Made by a program: the position numbers and the translations under genes. Of a DNA stretch of 64,000 nucleotides, positions 1 through 5,745 are shown piece by piece (positions within the stretch are counted from its first letter, which is position 1; the number at the start of each line of letters is the position of its first letter). The notes below the pieces were generated by a model. It did not search any database. It saw only the letters and a list, made by a program, of their open reading frames with translations, and was not told the origin of the DNA. Origin of the DNA: Candidatus Levyibacteriota bacterium (GTDB taxonomy: Bacteria; Patescibacteria; Microgenomatia; Levybacterales; UBA12049). The stretch lies in assembly GCA_029260965.1 (NCBI GenBank), contig JAJDCG010000001.1, positions 485,592 to 549,591 of the forward strand, in the 5' to 3' direction.

Positions 1-881
1 TTCTCACAGCAGGTATGGGTGGAGGAACAGGGACAGGAGCAACATCTGTTGTCGCCAGCATTGCAAAGGAAATAGGAGCACTGACAGTAGTTGTTGTAAC
101 CAAGCCGTTTCTTTTTGAAGGGACTCGTCGCATGGTTACAGCAGAAGAAGGTCTGGAGAGTCTTAAGGACAAAGCAGACACACTCATAGTTATTCCTAAC
201 CAGAGAATATTAGATGTGGTGGACCGTAAGCTCTCGCTTCTGGATGCATTCAAAGTGGCTGATAGCGTACTTACACAGGGAGTTCAGGGAATATCAGAAA
301 TAATTACACAACCAGGACTTATAAATGTTGATTTTGCTGACGTACGCACGATTATGTCTGATGCTGGATCATCATTGATGGGGATTGGGTCTGGAATTGG
401 TGAGAACAGAGCAGAATCAGCAGCGCGTGCAGCTATTTCAAGTCCGCTACTTGAGCTTTCTATGGATGGAGCTCGTGGGGTTCTTTTCAACATAGTCGGT
501 GGTGAGGATCTAACCATGACAGAGGTTGATGAGGCAGCAAAGATTATTTCCAATGCAGCAGATCCAGATGCAAATATTATATTTGGTGCAACTATTGACG
601 AGACCATGCATGACCAGATCCGCATCACGGTGGTGGCAACTGGATTTGACCAGAACAAACAGCGACTGCAACAGTTCATGGTAGAACAGCCTGATCCACA
701 GGTAGTCAGAAATCAACAGGGAGCAAATCAAAACCAGAACCCATCCCAACAGGCAGTAGGTGAAAATGGGTCATCTGAGGATCAGGATTCTGGTAATAAT
801 GGAGATCCAGTAGTTACTAAAAAAGAAGAAAGCACAGAAGACGATTGGGACATCCCCGCATTCCTGAGGCAAAGGAATTAG
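1..881 (+). CDS. ftsZ: Cell division GTPase FtsZ (5' end outside window)
   Basis: Tubulin-like GTPase that forms the cytokinetic ring. The frame is open from base 3 and enters inside the GTP-binding tubulin signature, visible as GMGGGTGTG. Further on come the T7 synergy loop (NVDFADVRTIM), a Gln/Asn-rich variable linker of about 50 residues, and the conserved C-terminal tail DWDIPAFLRQRN, which in known FtsZ binds FtsA, SepF or ZipA-type partners. The N-terminal nucleotide-binding part is missing only because the window starts there. The stop overlaps the 3' end of the convergent kinase gene by 4 bases. The last nine codons recur at 4494-4523. Confidence 0.98.
   Translation, partial: LTAGMGGGTGTGATSVVASIAKEIGALTVVVVTKPFLFEGTRRMVTAEEGLESLKDKADTLIVIPNQRILDVVDRKLSLLDAFKVADSVLTQGVQGISEIITQPGLINVDFADVRTIMSDAGSSLMGIGSGIGENRAESAARAAISSPLLELSMDGARGVLFNIVGGEDLTMTEVDEAAKIISNAADPDANIIFGATIDETMHDQIRITVVATGFDQNKQRLQQFMVEQPDPQVVRNQQGANQNQNPSQQAVGENGSSEDQDSGNNGDPVVTKKEESTEDDWDIPAFLRQRN
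852..881 (+). repeat. ftsZ 3'-end direct repeat, left copy
   Basis: These codons encode IPAFLRQRN-stop. The same peptide is encoded in the same orientation at 4494-4523. Five of the nine codons differ between copies and all five differences are synonymous third-position changes (TTC/TTT, CTG/CTA, AGG/AGA, CAA/CAG, AGG/AGA). The first 11 bases are identical, and a short AGCTT-like similarity continues past the stop. Confidence 0.85.
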
Positions 882-1858
882 CTTAGTTCTTCAATCAGGC
901 TTTTGTGCCCCAAGCTTATCCAATATTCTGTTTCTTTAGTATCGTTCCTGTTTATATACTTTTCTTGGTAACCTCCGAGGAGCTCCATTGCAACACCAGC
1001 TACTGTGTAATCGTATAGCCATTTTCGTTCCTGTGGAGTTAATTTATTAAATTTATCATACTCATTTGCTATTAGCTCTATGCGGCTTCTCAGTGTCATT
1101 ACGCTATTGTCATCATGCATGAGATTTGCTGCTATTACTGCAATTTCTTGAATTCGTGGATACCAGTTAGCTACAGAAAAATCTAAAATATAAATATCTC
1201 CTTTTTTGCTCTTCAAGACATTCGCTTTTGTAAAATCTCCATGGACAAATGCATGTGGTAAATCGTCAGCGGGGATTGACTTATATCTTTTTATTGTTTG
1301 TTCTACGAGAGGTATGTCTTCTGGTTTTAAGTATTGTTTTGTTTTATCAAACAGTATTTGAATATTTGGGATTGCCCAACTATCGAAAATATATGTTGGT
1401 TTGTAGTCAATTTTATTCACTTTTGCAGCTTGTTCAATAATTGATTTTCTTTCTTCATTATTTGGGGGACGATTTAGCTCAAAAAAAGTATTCCCATCTA
1501 TATAATCCATTAATATAAGATTTAATCCGTTTGCTTGTTTGTCCGAATAAACAATACCACCATCGTGTTTTTGGAGGAGAGATGGGTGATTAACTCCAGA
1601 GGCGATTGCCCGTTCCATGATGGTGGTGTATCGATCTATATCCTCTGGAGTTCTGTCTTTCTGAAAGATTTTTGCTAGGTATTTATCTTTCCCTACATAT
1701 ATTATGACATTGCAGTCTTCATATCCAACTTCAATAACAGAAAAATCATCAGGTATTCCTATCGTATACGCTTTACTAAGTCTGTTGATAACTGGTTTGA
1801 GGTCTCCTGAATAATTAAGTCTATTTATAGGCGTTCTTTTATTAATTTTTCCTGTCAT
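878..1858 (-). CDS. APH-family (protein-kinase-like fold) small-molecule kinase
   Basis: A 326-residue protein of the aminoglycoside phosphotransferase/choline kinase/homoserine kinase superfamily. The catalytic loop HGDFTKAN lies near residues 206-213 and the metal-binding ILDFS near 224. The N-lobe has a plausible nucleotide-anchoring lysine in KYLAKIF. The substrate cannot be inferred. It is convergent with ftsZ (4-base overlap) and lies in the segment bounded by the two ftsZ-tail copies. Its start is supported by a TATAAT box 6 bases upstream of the ATG, predicting a leaderless transcript. No partner gene suggests antibiotic resistance rather than metabolism. Confidence 0.8.
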   Translation of the reverse strand: MTGKINKRTPINRLNYSGDLKPVINRLSKAYTIGIPDDFSVIEVGYEDCNVIIYVGKDKYLAKIFQKDRTPEDIDRYTTIMERAIASGVNHPSLLQKHDGGIVYSDKQANGLNLILMDYIDGNTFFELNRPPNNEERKSIIEQAAKVNKIDYKPTYIFDSWAIPNIQILFDKTKQYLKPEDIPLVEQTIKRYKSIPADDLPHAFVHGDFTKANVLKSKKGDIYILDFSVANWYPRIQEIAVIAANLMHDDNSVMTLRSRIELIANEYDKFNKLTPQERKWLYDYTVAGVAMELLGGYQEKYINRNDTKETEYWISLGHKSLIEELS

Positions 1859-1864
1859 AGTGTA

Positions 1865-1870
1865 ATTATA
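1865..1870 (-). promoter_or_regulatory. -10 box (TATAAT) of the kinase gene
   Basis: A perfect TATAAT on the minus strand ends 6 bases before the kinase ATG, the geometry of a leaderless transcript. The -35 is weak (TTAGAT about 18 bp upstream). A second TATAAT on the plus strand at 1910-1915, 7 bases before the ATG at 1923, diverges from it. Confidence 0.5.
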
Positions 1871-1922
1871 TCAAGATATACTTAAATTATCTAACGGGAA
1901 GACATTTGTTATAATTAATCCG

Positions 1923-1976
1923 ATGAAGAATAACATTTTATATATCCTAACAGGGAGGTCGTCTACTGGGAAATGA
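1923..1976 (+). pseudogene. Possible 5' fragment of a P-loop kinase gene
   Basis: After a plus-strand TATAAT (1910-1915) and a 7-base gap, an ATG opens 17 codons reading MKNNILYILTGRSSTGK and then stops at TGA. The end resembles the Walker A loop of guanylate-kinase-like enzymes, and the promoter spacing matches real genes in this window. It is followed out of frame by a DUF4145-like remnant, so it may be the 5' stump left by a deletion. Such a short match could be chance. Confidence 0.3.
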
Positions 1977-2121
1977 TGCTACTCACCCAGACCCGAGTGA
2001 TGAAGGCGTATCAATGGAGGAGGCAAGGGACGTAATACAATTTTTAGATTATTTAACTGAATATCTTTTTGACCTTCCCAAAAGGATTACTGATTATAGA
2101 AACCGATCGGAAAGAGAATAA
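1951..2121 (+). pseudogene. 3' remnant of a DUF4145-type gene
   Basis: This frame is open from 1951 to the TAA at 2119 with no plausible start codon at its head. It reads LLGNDATHPDP, then EEARDVIQFLDYLTEYLFDLP. That matches my recollection of the end of DUF4145 domains: an (I/L)GNDxxHPDP motif followed by an amphipathic helix ending in EYLxxLP. DUF4145 proteins are often found beside restriction and other defence genes. The N-terminal bulk is absent, so it is a decayed or deletion-truncated gene. Confidence 0.6.
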
Positions 2122-2293
2122 AAATATCTCATAATAAATTAGCTAGCCTTGAGAGAATTTTAATCTATATAATTTAGCCTCAAATATATGTCGTACTAGC
2201 TCCATTATGCGACATAAATTAGGAATGCGAATAAATACTTTGTTTACAATATTACTTCTGAAAAGAGACAGCAATGATGATATAATTTGCTAA
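2122..2293. other. AT-rich intergenic region upstream of the GHKL gene
   Basis: No coding frame is supportable here. A TATAAT at 2281-2286 ends 7 bases before the ATG at 2294, predicting a leaderless mRNA; no good -35 box is present at 16-18 bp. Confidence 0.5.
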
Positions 2294-4354
2294 ATGTCCA
2301 TACAGAAACAAGTAAAAATAAATAATGCTAGCGTAGAGCAAGCTGGCTTATCAAGAGATTTTTCAGCAGACATAGCGGAATTCATTTGGAATGGATTCGA
2401 TGCAGGAGCAAGTGAGGTAAGAATTGCTTATATAATAAATGAAATTAAAGGGGTAGAATCTTTATCTATTGAAGATAACGGAGAGGGAATTGATTACTCT
2501 ACAATAGAGAAAACGTTTGGAATTTTATTAGACTCAAGTAAGAGTTCTCTTGCGGGATCATCATCATACGTTCACGGCAAAAGAGGAATTGGGCGTTTTT
2601 CTTTTAAGTATTTTGCTCACATTGCAGAATGGATTAGTGTTTTCAAAAAGGATAATAAAAAATATCGTTTTTCTATTAAAATCTCAGCAGACAATAAAGA
2701 AAAGTATTCTATATCAGATGATCTGGAAGATGTTAAAGATGTTGACATTTCTACCGGATGCAGGGTGAACTTTTCAGTTCTTAACGATTCTTCCGTTAAT
2801 GAGTTAGTCACCCCTTCATTCATTGAATCATTGAGGAGAGAATTCGGTTGGTATCTTCATCTGAATAAAGAACGAGGGTTTAAGCTGTTTATAAATGATA
2901 AGGTTTTGGACTATGAATCAAGCATTATAGATAGTGACGAAAAGAAGGTAAAAATATCTCATGGTAAAGAATCCTATATCTTTGGCTTAAATTATATTGA
3001 ATGGAAGAAGAATACAGGAGATGATTATTATTATAATTATTTTCTAGACACAAACTATATAGAAAAAGGCAAAAAAACAACCTCGTTCAATAAAAATGGG
3101 ATTAATTTTCATCATAGCGTTTATATAGTTAGTAGTTTTTTTGAAAATTACAGTCCATCATCAAACAAGCAGGAAAATAAAAGTAGTTTGTTTGAAGACG
3201 ATTTTATTTTTAAGGAGCTTAATAAGGAGCTGCACCTTTTCTTACAAGAAAAACAAAAGAAATTTATAAATAGAAATGCGGAAATTTTAATACAGGAGCT
3301 TGAACAGGAAAAAGTTTTCCCTGAATTTGAAAATAATGAATTAGGAGAAGACAGAAAAAGAGAATTTGTTAACTTAACAAAATCACTTTATCGTTTAGAG
3401 CCAAAGTTATTTATAAAGGTGAGCCCCTTACAAAAAAGATCGTTTCTTTCTTTTCTAAAACTTTCGATTGACTCAAATGAAAGAGAAAATGTAGTAAAAA
3501 TTATTGAATCTATTGTTGATATGACAGCAGAAGAAAGGGCAGAGCTTGCAAAAATATTGCAAGTTACAACTTTAAGCAATATAGTTTATGTTATGAAAGA
3601 TATTGTAGGTAGAATAAAAAATGTAGAAATACTTAAAAGCCTAGTTAATGATTTTGAAAAGTATACTAACGAAAGAGATAATATTCAAAAAATAATGGAG
3701 AAATGTTTCTGGTTATTTGGAGAACAATATACTGTTGTTTCATCAGACAAGAGTTTTACCTCGGCTTTGCAGAAATATTACATAGACATATTGAATGAAG
3801 ATTTATCTCATGAATTAAAATTATCTCTAGATCATAAGGATAGTAAAAAAAGACCAGACCTATTCCTTTGCAGGCAATATCCCCTCACCCAGACGCCTAC
3901 ACGCCTTTCTGAAGACAATATAATTATAGAATTAAAAAGACCAAGTGTAGATATAGGCATTACTCAAATGAGGCAATTAGAGGATTATATGGATTTTATA
4001 GTTAAGAGTTCAAATTTTAGTGGCACAATTCGCAACTGGAAATTTTATATTGTTGGTAAAAATTTAACAGGTGAGGTACAAGCTCGTGTTGATGAGAATA
4101 AAAATAAAGGAGAAGAGCAATTTCTTTATCTAAGAATAAAGAATTTTGCTATATATGCATTGAATTGGGATGATTTATTCCAGTCATTTAAGTTAAAAGC
4201 TGGATTTATCCTTAGCAAACTAGATATAAAAACAGAAGTGATAATTGATGAATTAAAAAAGGAGAATATATCGCCGGCAGGCATGCCTGATTATTTGACA
4301 AAAATAGTATCTAATGAGAAATCTGTTTCTTCTCCTCCCGCAAATCCTATGTAA
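2294..4354 (+). CDS. GHKL (Hsp90/MORC-like) ATPase with PD-(D/E)XK-like C-terminus
   Basis: A 686-residue protein. The N-terminal third carries the Bergerat ATP-binding fold: N-box EFIWNGFDAG (29-38), G1 box DNGEGID (61-67) and G2/lid HGKRGIGRFSF (94-104). A long, poorly recognisable alpha-helical middle follows. Near residues 520-560 the motifs RPDLFLC and IIIELKRP, followed by a Gln-containing helix (ITQMRQLEDY), resemble the D...ExK core of PD-(D/E)XK nucleases. GHKL ATPases fused to nuclease-like domains are typical of stand-alone defence or DNA-repair effectors. It sits between a broken DUF4145 gene and the duplicated ftsZ tail. Family membership of the ATPase is firm; the nuclease assignment and the role in immunity are inference. 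Confidence 0.75.
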   Translation: MSIQKQVKINNASVEQAGLSRDFSADIAEFIWNGFDAGASEVRIAYIINEIKGVESLSIEDNGEGIDYSTIEKTFGILLDSSKSSLAGSSSYVHGKRGIGRFSFKYFAHIAEWISVFKKDNKKYRFSIKISADNKEKYSISDDLEDVKDVDISTGCRVNFSVLNDSSVNELVTPSFIESLRREFGWYLHLNKERGFKLFINDKVLDYESSIIDSDEKKVKISHGKESYIFGLNYIEWKKNTGDDYYYNYFLDTNYIEKGKKTTSFNKNGINFHHSVYIVSSFFENYSPSSNKQENKSSLFEDDFIFKELNKELHLFLQEKQKKFINRNAEILIQELEQEKVFPEFENNELGEDRKREFVNLTKSLYRLEPKLFIKVSPLQKRSFLSFLKLSIDSNERENVVKIIESIVDMTAEERAELAKILQVTTLSNIVYVMKDIVGRIKNVEILKSLVNDFEKYTNERDNIQKIMEKCFWLFGEQYTVVSSDKSFTSALQKYYIDILNEDLSHELKLSLDHKDSKKRPDLFLCRQYPLTQTPTRLSEDNIIIELKRPSVDIGITQMRQLEDYMDFIVKSSNFSGTIRNWKFYIVGKNLTGEVQARVDENKNKGEEQFLYLRIKNFAIYALNWDDLFQSFKLKAGFILSKLDIKTEVIIDELKKENISPAGMPDYLTKIVSNEKSVSSPPANPM

Positions 4355-4376
4355 TTAGTGTTCGGATAGTTTAGTA

Positions 4377-4405
4377 TTGACTTAGATGTTTTTCTCTGTT
4401 AAATT
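4377..4405 (+). promoter_or_regulatory. Putative promoter TTGACT-17-TAAATT
   Basis: A -35 TTGACT (4377-4382) and -10 TAAATT (4400-4405), with the 17-bp spacing common in this window, lie just after the GHKL gene. Transcription would start near 4411, inside the small frame that ends in the FtsZ tail peptide. No other plus-strand gene follows before ileS. Confidence 0.4.
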
Positions 4406-4523
4406 CTACTTGTACTTTGATGACATAGAAAGGCTATTTATTCAAAGGTGCTTTTTGGAAAACCTGAAGCGAGACATGGGGTTTGTCTATAAAATCCCCG
4501 CATTTCTAAGACAGAGAAATTGA
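4386..4523 (+). CDS. Small ORF ending in a perfect FtsZ C-terminal peptide
   Basis: The frame runs from ATG at 4386 to TGA (45 residues); other possible starts are TTG 4410, next to the predicted transcription start, or ATG 4476, which gives a 15-residue peptide. The end reads KIPAFLRQRN-stop, identical over nine residues to the FtsZ tail encoded at 852-881. The codons differ only synonymously at five positions. The upstream part (for example IERLFIQRCFLENLKRD) resembles nothing I know. It is either a displaced ftsZ 3' end left by integration of the adjacent segment or a genuine minigene whose product mimics the FtsZ tail. The stop lies 3 bases from the end of the convergent histidine kinase gene. 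Confidence 0.5.
   Translation: MFFSVKFYLYFDDIERLFIQRCFLENLKRDMGFVYKIPAFLRQRN
4494..4523 (+). repeat. ftsZ 3'-end direct repeat, right copy
   Basis: Second copy of the nine codons plus stop of the FtsZ tail (see 852-881), 3642 bases downstream in the same orientation. The protein sequence is fully conserved while five third positions differ. Together the copies bracket the kinase, DUF4145 remnant and GHKL genes. Confidence 0.85.
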
Positions 4524-4526
4524 GCT

Positions 4527-5654
4527 TTACTTCCCCCGGGGTTTTTTGGTGATAGGGAGTTCTATTGTGAATGTCGATCCTGCTCCTTCACGGCTTTGGA
4601 TTTTTATATTTCCACGATGTGCCTTTATTATTTGTGACGTGATATAGAGCCCGACACCCAGGCCTTTGTGTCCGTTGGCATTTCCACGTTCAAATCTTTC
4701 AAAAATCCGTTCCTTTTCATCTGTAGGTATACCTATTCCCTGATCAATAACTGTAATATACGCATTTGATCTACGTTTTTCAGTTCTTATTTCAATGGGT
4801 TTCCCCTCGCCATATTTGATTGCGTTTGCGAGCAGGTTGCTTATAGCTTGTTCAATTCTTAGTTTGTCCCAGTAGCCATTGATTGGTCCCTTGATATCCA
4901 ATTTTATTTTATATCCATCATGTTTGATTTTTTCACTAAATCTATCTGCTACATCTTTGGTTAGTTTCGCAATGTCAATTTCTTCCTTTTCCAGGCTCAG
5001 CTTGCCTGTTGTGATGAGAGAGACGTTGAGAAGATCGCTTATCATACGTGAGAGACGAAGCGATTGTTGCTCAGTGCTTTCAAGCATTTTCATCAGCTTG
5101 GCAACGGAGAAATTGGCAAGTGAGACACTTTTTATATTATGTAGCGCAGTCTGGAGCTGGAGGAGCATAGCTGAGAGCGGTGTTTTGAGTTCATGGGAAG
5201 CGATAGATAGGAATTCATCTCTGGCCTGGATTTCTTTTTTGTCTTTTATTTTTTCAGCCTGAAGCTTCTCGATTAGTGCTAGATTTTCCTTCTCTCTTTT
5301 TTTGAATGCAGCGGATTCATTCGTATTTGCTAGTTTGTCGATTAAGAGGCAGGTAATGTAACCAGCAATTATAAAAATTACAGTCCGTACCAAAAATACC
5401 GCGAAGCTGGAAGAAGAGTTATTTGGGAAAAAGAAAAAGTAGTATGAGCCAAGCGTGATGAGTATTATGCTAAAGATTCCAGCGCGTATTCCCCTTAGAT
5501 AAGCAGCAATCACTATTGCCAGGAAGTTGAAAGCAAAAAAATTATCTCCAGTAATTGGTAAAAAAGCCCATGTAAGACCAATTGAAGCAATACCTATGAA
5601 TGTTGCAACTCCATAAGTATTGAAAAAATTACGTACGTTTTCTTTACTTATCAT
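4527..5654 (-). CDS. Membrane sensor histidine kinase (DUF4118-like sensor), orphan
   Basis: From ATG 5654 the protein has 375 residues. About four N-terminal membrane segments (residues 10-110) resemble the DUF4118 region of KdpD-type sensors. A coiled stretch follows, then the HisKA H-box SHELKTPLS (phosphorylatable His near 152), N-box NLLANAIKYG (near 278), G1 DQGIGIP, F-box IFERFERG and G2 GLGVGLYI. All catalytic boxes look intact. No response regulator is adjacent. A longer frame from 5753 would run over the ileS promoter and start codon; a TGGACT-16-TATATT promoter just upstream supports 5654 instead. The signal sensed is unknown. Confidence 0.9.
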   Translation of the reverse strand: MISKENVRNFFNTYGVATFIGIASIGLTWAFLPITGDNFFAFNFLAIVIAAYLRGIRAGIFSIILITLGSYYFFFFPNNSSSSFAVFLVRTVIFIIAGYITCLLIDKLANTNESAAFKKREKENLALIEKLQAEKIKDKKEIQARDEFLSIASHELKTPLSAMLLQLQTALHNIKSVSLANFSVAKLMKMLESTEQQSLRLSRMISDLLNVSLITTGKLSLEKEEIDIAKLTKDVADRFSEKIKHDGYKIKLDIKGPINGYWDKLRIEQAISNLLANAIKYGEGKPIEIRTEKRRSNAYITVIDQGIGIPTDEKERIFERFERGNANGHKGLGVGLYITSQIIKAHRGNIKIQSREGAGSTFTIELPITKKPRGK

Positions 5655-5709
5655 ACGTTTATTGATATCCACAATATAGCACAAATACCCTAAAAGTCCA
5701 GTAGTGAGC

Positions 5710-5738
5710 TTGAATAAATTGGGAATTTGAACTAGAAT
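5710..5738 (+). promoter_or_regulatory. ileS promoter TTGAAT-17-TAGAAT, leaderless
   Basis: The -35 is at 5710-5715 and the -10 at 5733-5738. The ileS ATG begins 8 bases after the -10 box, so the transcript should begin at or next to the start codon. Confidence 0.65.
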
Positions 5739-5745
5739 TAAGCAT

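Noticed and set aside
284..749. Two long minus-strand frames inside ftsZ
   Set aside because: They are antisense shadows of a clearly coding FtsZ; composition is Cys/Ser-rich and has no start context.
878..4523. Complete mobile element with integrase
   Set aside because: No recombinase, transposase or relaxase frame is present, and terminal inverted repeats were not found; only the ftsZ-tail direct repeats support integration.
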